From positions 1-64,000 of the forward strand of contig CAWISK010000014.1 in NCBI GenBank assembly GCA_963838805.1: a stretch of DNA of 64,000 nt, given 5' to 3'. A program made the position numbers and the translations under genes. The stretch comes from CAVRQM01 sp963838805. Its GTDB lineage: Bacteria; Pseudomonadota; Alphaproteobacteria; Acetobacterales; Acetobacteraceae. The notes beneath the pieces are model-generated. The model was not told the origin of the DNA, did no database searches, and saw only the letters and a program-made list of their open reading frames with translations. Position 1 is the stretch's first letter. Each line of letters starts with the position of its first letter. This document shows, piece after piece, positions 17,636 to 25,992 of this stretch.

Positions 17636-18624
17636 GCCAGCGCCGGTGTCGCGCGCAGACGTCCCACGTCGATGCCGCGCCAGTTGCGCAGCACGGGCGA
17701 GGCGAGCGGCGCCAGCACGTCCGCCAGATCGGGCAGCAATCGGCGGATCACCGACGCGGTGACAATTTCCGCGGCGCGTCCCGCACCATCGTCGCATTTG
17801 AGGGCGATGCCGAGACCCAAGCTCGGCAGCGCCACACAGAACACGCCCTCGGCTCCCGTCTTGCTGAACACCGCCGCTCCGGCGCGCTGCATCAGCTCCG
17901 TATCGAACCGGCCGGTGCCGGCGACCATGAACGGGTGTGCCGCGACCGCCGCACGCAGCCGGGCTGCGGCGGCGGCGCGATCGGGCGCCAGTCCCTCGCC
18001 GGAGCCGAAGCGCGCGAAAGCCCGCGCCAGCGCGCGCAGCGGGATGGCGAAGGTCGGGATCGAGCAGCCGTCCACCGCGCGGTTGCGCTCGTCGAGCATC
18101 ACGCCGGTCATTTCGGAGAGCGCGGCCGTCACCGCGCGCATCGTTGGGTGGTCGGGCGCCACATAGCCGGCCGGATCCTCGCCGCGATCGCAGGCAAGGC
18201 AGACGAAGCCCGCGTGCTTGCCCGAGCAATTGTTGTGCAACATCGTCGGCTGCTGCCCCGACGTCGCCAGGGCGCGGGCGGCCGCGTCGAAATACGGCCA
18301 ATGCACACCGCATTCCAGCACCTCGGCCGAGCGGCCGACCCGGCGCAACATGCTCCCGGCCGCTTCGGTGTGCGCTGGCTCGCCGGAGTGGGACGAGCAG
18401 GCGAGCGCCAGTTCCTCGTCGGTGAGGCCGATCCGATCGGCCGCCCCGCTCTCGACCAGCGGCAGCGCCAGCAGCGCCTTCACCGCCGAGCGCGGGAACA
18501 CCGGCTGGTCGATATCGCCCAGCGCAAGCACGGCGCTGCCCTGCGCATCGACCACGGCCACGGCGCCGCGATGGCGGCTCTCCACCCACGCGCCGCGCGT
18601 GGCCTCGACCAGAACCGGGTCCAT
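17632..18624 (-). CDS. L-asparaginase, Rhizobium etli AV (asparaginase II) type
   Basis: Hydrolyses asparagine to aspartate and ammonia in the cytoplasm. The 330-residue chain belongs to the Ser-Lys family typified by R. etli ReAV, unrelated to E. coli AnsA/AnsB. Visible motifs are FPRSAVKALLALP (Ser-x-x-Lys), CSSHSGE, NNCSGKHAGF and VDGCSIPTFA. The cysteines and lysine of the last two correspond to the metal site of ReAV. The C-terminal half includes MVAGTGRFDTELM and VFSKTGAEGVF. It overlaps prfC by 4 bp. The window thus holds two unrelated asparagine-amide hydrolases (see 1-764). Confidence 0.93.
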   Translation of the reverse strand: MDPVLVEATRGAWVESRHRGAVAVVDAQGSAVLALGDIDQPVFPRSAVKALLALPLVESGAADRIGLTDEELALACSSHSGEPAHTEAAGSMLRRVGRSAEVLECGVHWPYFDAAARALATSGQQPTMLHNNCSGKHAGFVCLACDRGEDPAGYVAPDHPTMRAVTAALSEMTGVMLDERNRAVDGCSIPTFAIPLRALARAFARFGSGEGLAPDRAAAAARLRAAVAAHPFMVAGTGRFDTELMQRAGAAVFSKTGAEGVFCVALPSLGLGIALKCDDGAGRAAEIVTASVIRRLLPDLADVLAPLASPVLRNWRGIDVGRLRATPALA

Positions 18625-18646
18625 CGGGTTCGTCCCTGCTCGCGCC

Positions 18647-19265
18647 TCAGCGCGAGTAGAACTCGACCACCAGGTTCGGCTCCATTTGCACCGGGAACGG
18701 CACGTCGGAAATCTTCGGCGTGCGCGCGAAACGGCCCTTCATGGCGCGGTGATCGACTTCGAGATATTCCGGCACGTCGCGCTCCGCGCTCTGCGAGGCG
18801 TCGAGCACCATCGCGAGCTGCTTGGACTTCTCGCGCACCTCGATCACGTCGTTGTCGCGCAACGAGATAGCTCGGGATGTTGACGCGCTTGCCGTTCACG
18901 GTGACGTGGCCGTGGTTGACGAACTGGCGGGCAGCGAACGGGGTGATGGCGAACTTCATGCGGTACACCACCGCATCCAGCCGACGCTCCAGCAATTCGA
19001 TCAGGTTCTCGCCGGTGTCGCCCTTCCGGCGCACGGCTTCCACGTAGTATTTGTGGAACTGCTTTTCGCCGATGTTGCCGTAATAGCCCTTCAGCTTCTG
19101 CTTGGCCATGAGCTGGATGCCGAAATCGGTCGGCTTCTGCTTGCGGCGCTGCCCATGCTGGCCGGGGCCGTAGTCGCGCTTGGCCAGCGGCGATTTCGGG
19201 CGGCCCCAAAGGTTCACGCCCAGACGGCGATTGATCTTATACTTGCTCTCGACGCGCTTGGTCAT
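18647..19265 (-). CDS. rpsD: 30S ribosomal protein S4 (one frameshift)
   Basis: Primary 16S rRNA-binding protein of the small subunit. The N-terminal part, MTKRVESKYKINRRLGVNLW onwards, runs through the S4 RNA-binding domain ERRLDAVVYRMKFAITPFAA and VNIPSYLV. One extra base near 18862-18866 breaks the frame; it resumes RDNDVIEVREKSKQLAMVLD and ends VQMEPNLVVEFYSR. Corrected length is 205 aa, exactly as expected. Because S4 is essential, this break is almost certainly a sequence error. The gene is monocistronic, with structured DNA upstream (see 19339-19382). Confidence 0.95.
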
Positions 19266-19338
19266 GCGCGATGCCCTTTCGGCTCGATGCGCCTCCCCTC
19301 TACGGCTGGGGTCATGGTCGCTTGTTGCACCGGTAGGC

Positions 19339-19382
19339 CCTTGTGCGAACGCACAAAGGCGGGCGCGTGCCCCGAAGGCACG
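19339..19382 (-). promoter_or_regulatory. Two stem-loops upstream of rpsD, possible leader
   Basis: On the minus strand, about 75-115 bp before the rpsD start, two hairpins follow each other: CGTGCC/GGCACG with a 5-nt loop (19366-19382), then TTTGTGC-GTTC-GCACAA (19339-19359). S4 represses its own mRNA in several bacteria through structured leaders, so an autoregulatory role is possible. Neither hairpin has a T tail, so they are not simple terminators. Confidence 0.35.
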
Positions 19383-19464
19383 TCCGCGTTCCCGGCAATG
19401 CGCGGGGGTTAGGCCGCTCCCGCCGGGTTGTCAACCGACAGGCGCTGCCGGTACTGGCGGGGCC

Positions 19465-19668
19465 ATGATCACGCGCGGCGACATCCTCATGCTGGGCATT
19501 TCCGCAGGCGTCAGCGGCGCCCTGATCGGCGGCATGATGCTGGGAATCGGGCTGGGCCTGGTGGTGGCCGGGGCCAATATCGGCTGGCTGCTGATGCTCC
19601 CGGCGGCACCGGCCAGTTGCCTCGTCGGCTGGTTCATGGCGCGTCGGCTGGTTCGCCAACTGGACTGA
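19465..19668 (+). CDS. Small two-helix membrane protein, hypothetical
   Basis: A 67-residue reading frame from ATG 19465: MITRGDILMLGISAGVSGAL, a Gly-rich hydrophobic stretch to about residue 38, a second hydrophobic segment IGWLLMLPAAPASCLVGWFM, and a basic end RRLVRQLD. The hydrophobic/basic pattern and in-frame start make it plausible as an inner-membrane protein. I do not recognise a family. Its 3' end overlaps the convergent ferredoxin-like gene by 35 bp, and there is no strong ribosome-binding site, so it remains tentative. Confidence 0.45.
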   Translation: MITRGDILMLGISAGVSGALIGGMMLGIGLGLVVAGANIGWLLMLPAAPASCLVGWFMARRLVRQLD

Positions 19669-19978
19669 GCCCGAGCCGCTCCAGCACCGCCTCGGGGCTG
19701 CTCCCGGGCGGCACCGGCACGATCTGCCGCGGATCGGCGATGCGCATGACGCTGACGGCACCCTCCGGGCAGAGGTCGAGGCAGTCCGTCTCGACAGCCC
19801 GCACGATGCCTTTCAGCCCATGCTTGCGGATGTGGATTTTCATCGCCTCACGCAGCGTCATGTCGCGATCCGGGCCGAAATGGCGGCCATCCAGCTTGGC
19901 GGAGCATTTGCGGCAGACGAGGACGAGATCGCGCCAGGGCACGGGTTCGGCTTGAATGCCGCTCAGGTCGTGGGTCAT
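19634..19978 (-). CDS. (2Fe-2S) ferredoxin-like protein, hypothetical
   Basis: A 114-residue protein beginning MTHDLSGIQAEPVPWRDLVL. It carries a Cys pair in VCRKCSAKLDGRHFG and a second in DCLDLCPEGAVSV, about 45 residues apart. This spacing, and the CPEGAV following the last Cys, resemble the thioredoxin-like [2Fe-2S] ferredoxins. Such proteins hold one iron-sulfur cluster and serve as small electron carriers or sensors. The likely start is ATG 19976-19978. No partner gene nearby explains its role. Confidence 0.65.
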   Translation of the reverse strand: MTHDLSGIQAEPVPWRDLVLVCRKCSAKLDGRHFGPDRDMTLREAMKIHIRKHGLKGIVRAVETDCLDLCPEGAVSVMRIADPRQIVPVPPGSSPEAVLERLGLSPVGEPADAP

Positions 19979-20142
19979 GCGGCGTGTCTTAGGGGGCGCC
20001 GTCCGGTCCGGCAAACTCTGGCTGTCTCTCTATCCTTTGACGGCCCTTCGCCCGCGACGCCGTGCTTCCGCTCACGAAGCTCCGGCCCGGACGGCCGCAT
20101 TGGCCGAACCGACGCCGAGTTCACCGAGAGCGGCTTGCCGAT

Positions 20143-20218
20143 TGGTGGGCCCGGTGGGGCTCGAACCCACGACCCCAGGATTAAAAGTCCCGTGCTCTAC
20201 CAACTGAGCTACAGGCCC
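20143..20218 (-). tRNA. tRNA-Lys (anticodon TTT)
   Basis: On the minus strand, acceptor GGGCCTG pairs with CGGGCCC, followed by discriminator A and encoded CCA. The anticodon stem CGGGA/TCCTG encloses loop CTTTTAA, giving anticodon TTT. D-arm GCTCAGTTGGTAGAGC and T-loop TTCGAGC are canonical; total length is 76 nt. Confidence 0.96.
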
Positions 20219-20322
20219 GCCCCGATATGGCCGCGCCGACGCCGCGCGGACGCAGGCGCTTCAACGCCAAGGTGGCGCCTGCGTCAAGCGGCGGTCGCCA
20301 GACCGCTGGTTTCTGGCCGCGG

Positions 20323-20892
20323 CTAGGACTTCACGTCCGCGGCCACGCGCATATGCACGATCCGGTCGGGGCTGCTCACCGTCCCGCTGCCGCCGCTGCC
20401 GCGCTTGATGGCGTCCACGTGTTCCATGCCAGAGACCACCTGCCCCCAGATCGTGTACTGCCCGTCCAGGTTCGGTGCCGGCGCGAACATGATGAAGAAC
20501 TGGCTGTTGGCGCTGTTCGGGTCCGAGGTGCGAGCCATCCCGCAGGTGCCGCGCAGGAAACGACGAGTGTTGGTGAACTCGGCCGGCAAGTCGGGCAGGT
20601 CGCTGCCGCCCGTCCCGGTCCCGGTCGGATCACCGCCCTGGGCCATGAAACCCTCGATCACGCGATGGAATGGCGTGCCGTCGTAGAAGCCGCGGCGGGC
20701 CAGGATCTTGATCCGCTCGACTGCTTTCGGGGCGATTTGCGGCAACAACTGGATCACCACCCGACCGTCTTTCAGGTCGATGTAGATCGTGTTCTCGGGG
20801 TCGAGCGCGGGAGCGGCCTGGGCGTCTTCAGACATGAGAATCCTTGAGAATGGTGCGGCAGCAAGCAAAACAGCCAGTGTGCGGCGGTGCAT
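20323..20892 (-). CDS. Cyclophilin-type peptidyl-prolyl cis-trans isomerase
   Basis: Catalyses proline isomerisation during protein folding. The cyclophilin core covers residues ~34-185: TIYIDLKDGRVVIQLLPQIA, YDGTPFHRVIEGFMAQGGDP (catalytic Arg in FHRV), SQFFIMFAP and TIWGQVVSGMEHVDAI. The preferred start is ATG 20890-20892 because AGGAGG lies 5 bp upstream. That gives an N-terminus MHRRTLAVLLAAAPF, a possible export signal. A second ATG (MSEDAQAAPAL) would give a cytoplasmic form. The 5' end overlaps the annotated end of coaD by 65 bp on the same strand, possibly because coaD is frame-damaged. Confidence 0.92.
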   Translation of the reverse strand: MHRRTLAVLLAAAPFSRILMSEDAQAAPALDPENTIYIDLKDGRVVIQLLPQIAPKAVERIKILARRGFYDGTPFHRVIEGFMAQGGDPTGTGTGGSDLPDLPAEFTNTRRFLRGTCGMARTSDPNSANSQFFIMFAPAPNLDGQYTIWGQVVSGMEHVDAIKRGSGGSGTVSSPDRIVHMRVAADVKS

Positions 20893-21448
20893 CGAACCTC
20901 CTCGAGTTCAGTCTTGTTGCGAGGCCGGCCGGGCTACGTCCCAGCCGTGTCAGCGTGCGCGCGAGCGTGAGCGGCGGCACGAAGCTCGTGATATCGCCGC
21001 CCAGCACCGCAATCTCCTTGACGAAGCGCGAGGAGATGAACTGGTGCCGTTCGCTCGCCATCAGGAACACCGTCTCCACCTCCGGGTCCAGCCGGTAATT
21101 CATGCCGGCCATCTGGAACTCGTAGTCGAAGTCGGATACCGCCCGCAGGCCGCGCAAGATCACCCGGGCACCCACCTCGCGCGCGAAATCGACCAGCAGA
21201 CAGTCGAAGGCGCGAACCTCGATCGGTGTTCCGGTGCGCTCGCTCACTGCCTGCAACTCGGCTTGCACCAGTTCGACGCGCTCGCGCAGCGGGAAGAATG
21301 GATTCTTGCCGATATTGGTCGCAACCCCCACGACGAGCCGCCCGACAATGCGCGCGCCGCGGGCAATGATGTCCAGATGACCGTTCGTGATCGGGTCGAA
21401 GGTACCGGGATACACTCCGGCACCGAACGCGGGCGCCCGCTCGATCAC
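20828..21448 (-). CDS. coaD: Phosphopantetheine adenylyltransferase
   Basis: Fourth step of coenzyme A synthesis: 4'-phosphopantetheine plus ATP to dephospho-CoA. The nucleotidyltransferase signature GVYPGTFDPITNGHLDII, then ILRGLRAVSDFDYEFQMAGM and SSRFVKEIAVLGGDITSFVP identify it. It starts at GTG 21446-21448, overlapping the gyrA stop as GTGA. Normal CoaD is about 165 aa; here the frame runs to 206 aa, with an unfamiliar Cys/Arg-rich tail after TLTRLGRSPAG. That tail overlaps the downstream cyclophilin start, so the true stop may be near 20934 after a one-base shift. Confidence 0.93.
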   Translation of the reverse strand: MIERAPAFGAGVYPGTFDPITNGHLDIIARGARIVGRLVVGVATNIGKNPFFPLRERVELVQAELQAVSERTGTPIEVRAFDCLLVDFAREVGARVILRGLRAVSDFDYEFQMAGMNYRLDPEVETVFLMASERHQFISSRFVKEIAVLGGDITSFVPPLTLARTLTRLGRSPAGLATRLNSRRFDAPPHTGCFACCRTILKDSHV

Positions 21449-24238
21449 GCGCCGTCGTCCGGGTCGCTGCCCTCGTCCTGCCCTTCCTCGCCACCCAGGC
21501 CGTCCTCGACGGCCGCCGCGGTCTCCACCACCGGGAACACGCTGGTCACCCGCTCATCCGCGTCGAGCCGGAACAGCGTGACCCCCATCGTCGTCCGGCC
21601 ACGCACTTTCAGCGAGTCGGCGGGCAGCCGGATCAGCCTCCCCGCATCCGTCACCAGCATCACGTCGTCACCCGGCTGCACAACGAAAGTGCCAGCCACG
21701 GCAGTACCGGTTCGCGGCGAAAGCGTGATGTTGGCAAACCCCTGCCCGCCCCGCCCCGTCAGGCGGTATTCGTACGCGGAGCTGCGCTTGCCGAATCCAC
21801 CATCCGTGACAGTCAGCAGGAACTGCTCCGCCGCTTCCAGCGCCTCGGCGCGCTCGGGGGGCAGCGTGATCTGCGCGACATCCGCCTCCACCTCGACGCT
21901 TTCCGCCTCCTCCTCCTCGCCATTGCGGCGGCGCGCCGATGCCAGGCGCAAATAGGCGGCGCGTTCGTCCGGGCTCGCATCGACGTGTCGCAGCACCGAC
22001 AGGCTGATGACCGCGTCGCCTGCTCCCAGGCGGATGCCGCGCACGCCGGAACTGTCACGGCCGGCGAACACGCGCAGCACGTCCTCATCGGCCTCGGAAA
22101 CGGATGCAGCGGCCGGCGTGGGTCGCCAGCAGCACGTCGTCGCCCTCGCGGCAGGTGGCGACACCGATCAGGCGATCGCCCTCATCCAGCTTCATGGCGA
22201 TCAGCCCGGAGGCACGCACGTTGCGGAAATCCGACAGCCGGTTGCGCCGCACATTGCCGTGCGCGGTCGCGAACACGAGATGCAGATTGTCCCACAGCGT
22301 TTCGTCCTGCGGCAGCGGCAGGACGGTGGTGATGCCGTCCGATCCCAGCTCCGGCAGCAGGTTGACCAGCGCGCGGCCCTTTCCGGTCGGGCTGGCCTCG
22401 GGCAGGCGCCAGACCTTCTCGCGATACGCCTTGCCGCCGCTGGAAAAGAACAGCACCCATTGATGCGTGTGTGCGTTGAAGCTGCGCGTCACGATGTCGT
22501 CGCCGCGCGTACTGGCGGCCGAACGGCCGCGGCCGCCGCGGTTCTGCGCGCGGAATGTCTCGAGGGCGGTGCGCTTGATGAAGCCGTCGCGGGTCATGGT
22601 CACGACCATCTGCCCCGGCTCGATCAGGCTTTCGTCATCCTGGTCGGCGATGCCCTCGACGATCTGCGTGAGGCGGGGGGTCGCGAGCGCCGCCCGCACC
22701 GCCAGCAATTCCTCGCGCATCACCTCCAGCCGGCGGATCGGGCTCGCGATGATGGCGAGCAGGTCGGCGATGGTGGTCGCTACCTCGCCCATCTCGGCAT
22801 CGATCTTCTCCCGCTCCAGCCCGGTCAGGCGCTGCAGGCGCAGGTCGAGGATGCCGCGCGCCTGCTCCTCGGTCAGCCGCACGGTGCCCGAATCCGAGAT
22901 CACGTTGCGACTATCCTCGATCAGGTCGAGCAGCGGGCGCACGTCGCCGGCCGGCCAGTCGCGCGCCATCAGCGCGTCGCGCGCCGCCGCCGCGTCGGGG
23001 CTGGCACGAATCAGGCGGATCACCTCGTCGATATTGGCGACAGCAATGGCGAGGCCGACCAGCAGGTGCGCGCGCTCGCGCGCCTTGCGCAGATCGTGCC
23101 GGGCACGGCGCAGGATCACCTCGTCGCGAAAGCGGATGAAGACCGACAGCGCCTCGCGCAGGCCCAACAGCTTCGGCTGGCCGCCATCCAGCGCCACCAT
23201 GTTGACGCCAAAGCTGGTCTGCAACTGGGTGAAGCGGAACAGCTGGTTCAGCACCACCTCTGCCGTCGCGTCGCGCTTCAGCTCGATGACGATGCGCATG
23301 CCGGAGCGGTCGCTCTCGTCGCGCATGTCGCCGATGCCTTCGACCTGCTTGGCGCGCACCAGCTCGGCGATGCGCTCGAGCAGGCTGCTCTTGTTCACCT
23401 GATACGGGATCTCGGTGACGATGATCGCCTGCCGGCCACCGCGCAGATCCTCGAACTCGGTGCGGGCACGAACGACCAGGCTGCCGCGGCCGGTCTCGAA
23501 GGCACTGCGGACGCCGGAGCGGCCCAGAATCATGGCTCCGGTGGGGAAGTCCGGGCCGGGCACGATGGTCATGAGCGCGTCGAGCGAGATGTCCGGGTCG
23601 GCGATCATGGCCAGCACGGCGTCGATGATCTCGCCCGGATTGTGCGTGGGGATGTTGGTCGCCATACCGACCGCGATGCCGGCGGAGCCGTTGATCAGCA
23701 GGTTCGGGAACCGCGCCGGCAACACGGTTGGTTCCTGCTCGGTCTCGTCATAGGTCGGCTGGAAATCGACCGTCTCGCGGTCGATGTCGGTCATCAGCGC
23801 CATGGCGGCGCGCGACAGCCGCGCCTCGGTGTAGCGCATGGCCGCCGGATCGTCGCCGTCCACCGAGCCGAAATTGCCCTGCCCGTCCACCAGCGGCACG
23901 CGGATGGAAAAGGTCTGCGCCATGCGCACCATCGCGTCGTAGATCGCGCTATCGCCGTGCGGGTGGAAGCGGCCCATCGTGTCGCCCACGGTACGGGCGG
24001 ATTTGCGGTACGGCTTGTCGGGCGTGTTCCCGCCCTCGAACATGTCATACAGGATGCGACGGTGGACTGGCTTCAGCCCGTCGCGCGCGTCCGGAAGCGC
24101 CCGGCTGACGATGACCGACATGGCATAGTCGAGGAAGGAGCGGCGCACCTCCTCCTCGATGGTCACGGGCTGGGTGTCGTGCCCGCCGCCGGGCGGCACG
24201 GCGCCGCCTGCTTGCGGGCTGTCAGGATGGTCGGTCAA
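21445..24238 (-). CDS. gyrA: DNA gyrase subunit A (one frameshift)
   Basis: Breakage-reunion subunit of gyrase, which introduces negative supercoils. The N-terminus reaches SFLDYAMSVIVSRALPDARD. The catalytic tyrosine is in AAMRYTEARLS. The quinolone-resistance region reads HPHGDSAIYDAMVRMAQ, with the sensitive-type Ser and Asp at the positions of E. coli 83 and 87. The C-terminal domain has the GyrA box QNRGGRGR. Near 22100-22105 the frame breaks after HAGRCIRF and resumes EADEDVLRVFAGRDSSGVRG. The protein ends in an acidic tail (GGEEGQDEGSDPDDGA). Corrected length is about 930 aa. As gyrA is essential, the break is taken as a sequence error. Confidence 0.95.
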
Positions 24239-24354
24239 ACGGGTCTCGGATCAGGGTTGCGGAGAGGAACACAGATGGCGTTCCGTGCGCGGGAATCCTA
24301 CCACACGGGTTCCGCCGAGGCCAATCGCGGCCCCGGTGCCGTCACGGAGCCGCC

Positions 24355-25029
24355 ATGCAGGCCGCCGACCTCCGCCGGCTGATCGACCACACGATCCTGC
24401 GCCCGGACGCCACGGAGGCGATGGTGCGCCGCATCTGCGCCGAGGCACTGGAACACCGGTTCTGGTCGGTCTGCGTCAACCCGATCGCAGTGAAGCTGGC
24501 CGCTGCGGCCTTACGCGGGACCGAGGTGCGGATCTGCTCGGTCGTGGGCTTCCCGTTCGGGGCGACGCCGCCGCGCGCCAAGGCATTCGAGGCGGAGCAG
24601 GCGGTGGCGGATGGTGCGGCCGAAATCGACATGGTGATCGCCCTCGGGGCGCTGAAGGACCGGCGGCACGACGCGGTGCTGGGCGACATCGCCACGGTGC
24701 GCGGCGCCTGCCCGGGTGCGGTGCTGAAGGTCATCATCGAGACGTGCCTGCTGGACGACGCCGAGAAGGAGACCGCCTGCCGGCTGGCCGCCGAGGCGGG
24801 GGCCGATTTCGTGAAGACCTCCACCGGGTACGGAGGCGCCGGCGCGACTATTGCCGACGTGGCGCTGATGCGCCGCGTGGTGGGTAGGGCGCTAGGGGTG
24901 AAAGCCTCCGGCGGGGTGCGCGACTACGCCACGGCCCGGGCGATGGTCGACGCGGGGGCAAGCCGGATCGGGACAAGTTCGGGGGTGGCGATCGTGAGCA
25001 ACGCGGCGATGGGCGAGATCGACTACTGA
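24355..25029 (+). CDS. deoC: Deoxyribose-phosphate aldolase
   Basis: Splits 2-deoxyribose 5-phosphate into acetaldehyde and glyceraldehyde 3-phosphate in deoxynucleoside salvage. The 224-residue TIM barrel has LIDHTILRPDATEAMV, SVVGFPFGATPPRAKAFEAE and LKVIIETCLL. The Schiff-base lysine is in FVKTSTGYGGAGAT and the second lysine in GVKASGGVRDY. The ATG at 24355 has CGGAG 6 bp upstream. It stands alone, divergent from gyrA. Confidence 0.96.
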   Translation: MQAADLRRLIDHTILRPDATEAMVRRICAEALEHRFWSVCVNPIAVKLAAAALRGTEVRICSVVGFPFGATPPRAKAFEAEQAVADGAAEIDMVIALGALKDRRHDAVLGDIATVRGACPGAVLKVIIETCLLDDAEKETACRLAAEAGADFVKTSTGYGGAGATIADVALMRRVVGRALGVKASGGVRDYATARAMVDAGASRIGTSSGVAIVSNAAMGEIDY

Positions 25030-25069
25030 TTCCTCACACGAAACGGCGGCTACGGCCGGCTCGACCCGC

Positions 25070-25847
25070 TTACCCGAACGCATACGCATCCATCCGCAAC
25101 ATGCTGAACATGGCACTCTCATGCAGTCGCCGCGCCGGCGCTCGCGGGCCGGCGGCGCCGAGCGCCACGAAGAACGGCAGCAGATGTTCCTCGGTCGGGT
25201 GCTGTTCCTTCGCGTACGGCGCCCGCGTGCGATAGTCCAGCAGATCCCCGACCCGCCCCTCGCGCACGGCCGCGTCCATCCAGTTGGCGAACGCCGCCAC
25301 ATCCGGCGTCGCCGCCGCGTCCTCCGCCTGCCCCCTGAACCGCCCGAGATCGTGGGTCCAGCTTCCCGAGCCCACGACCAGCACATCCTCGCCGCGCAAT
25401 GGCGCGAGCGCCGCGCCGAGCCGCAGATGGTGCTCGGGGCCGAGATGGGTCTGCACCGACACTTGCAGAACCGGAACGTCTGCCGCCGGATAGGCCAGCA
25501 GCAGCGGCACCCAGGCGCCGTGGTCCAGGCCGCGCTCGGGATCGAGCCGCGCCGCCATGCCGGCGGCGTCCAGCAAGTCCCGCACCCGAGCCGGCCAGCG
25601 CCGGGTCGCCGGGCGCCGGGTAGGTGAGCCGGTACAGCGCCTCCGGAAAGCCGCGGAAATCGTGGATCGTGCGCGGGTGCGCGGCAGCACTCACCTCCGG
25701 CCGCGCCGTTTCCCAGTGGGCCGAGGCCACCACGATCGCGCGCGGACGCGGCAGGGTCGCGGCAAGCCCGGCCAGGAAGTCACGCGCCGGCGATGGGCTG
25801 AGAGGCAAGGTGGGCGCGCCGTGGCTGAGGAACAGGGTGGGAAGCAT
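25070..25847 (-). CDS. LigB/DODA-type extradiol dioxygenase (one frameshift)
   Basis: Class III ring-cleavage dioxygenase family (4,5-DOPA dioxygenase-like, YgiD/DODA), which uses an active-site metal to open catechol rings. Motifs across the join are LFLSHGAPTLPL, ASAHWET, IHDFRGFPEALYRLTYPAPG, then, after a break near 25590-25595, ARVRDLLDAAGMAARL, DHGAWVPLLLAYP, VLVVGSGSWTHDL and HPTEEHLLPFFVALGAAG. The His residues in SHG, SAHW, DHG and the terminal EEH are those expected for this family. Corrected length is about 259 aa. It is divergent from an MFS exporter, with two palindromes between them. Confidence 0.85.
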
Positions 25848-25903
25848 GGGCGACCTCGCTCCAGGTGCGATGGACGTGCCACAGGCCTAGCACGATCGCG
25901 CGC

Positions 25904-25918
25904 TGCTGCAATGCAGCA
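25904..25918. promoter_or_regulatory. Perfect 7+1+7 inverted repeat between divergent genes
   Basis: TGCTGCA-A-TGCAGCA lies in the 145-bp gap between the dioxygenase and MFS genes. It is a good candidate operator for a dimeric regulator, although no regulator gene is adjacent. There is no T tail, so it is not a terminator. Confidence 0.4.
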
Positions 25919-25951
25919 ACGTGGCTTCCGCCGTGGCTGGGACACGGGGAT

Positions 25952-25961
25952 AAAACGTTTT
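25952..25961. promoter_or_regulatory. AAAACGTTTT palindrome upstream of MFS gene
   Basis: A 10-bp perfect palindrome in a locally AT-rich patch, 31 bp before the MFS start, 33 bp from the larger inverted repeat. It could be part of the promoter or an operator half. Confidence 0.3.
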
Positions 25962-25992
25962 CCGATCCGCCTGTCGTGAAAAGACCTTGCCG

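Noticed and set aside
17636..18589. N-terminal extension of the prfC frame
   Set aside because: The frame is open upstream but the residues are Arg-rich shadow of the asparaginase gene; RF3 begins at the GTG near 17635.
18647..19265. Programmed frameshifting in rpsD
   Set aside because: No slippery sequence or stimulatory structure at the break, and many unrelated genes in the window have the same kind of one-base break.
22007..24382. A 791-codon open frame on the plus strand
   Set aside because: It lies antisense to gyrA. High GC leaves opposite frames open, and the translation is His/Arg/Gln-rich without any domain.
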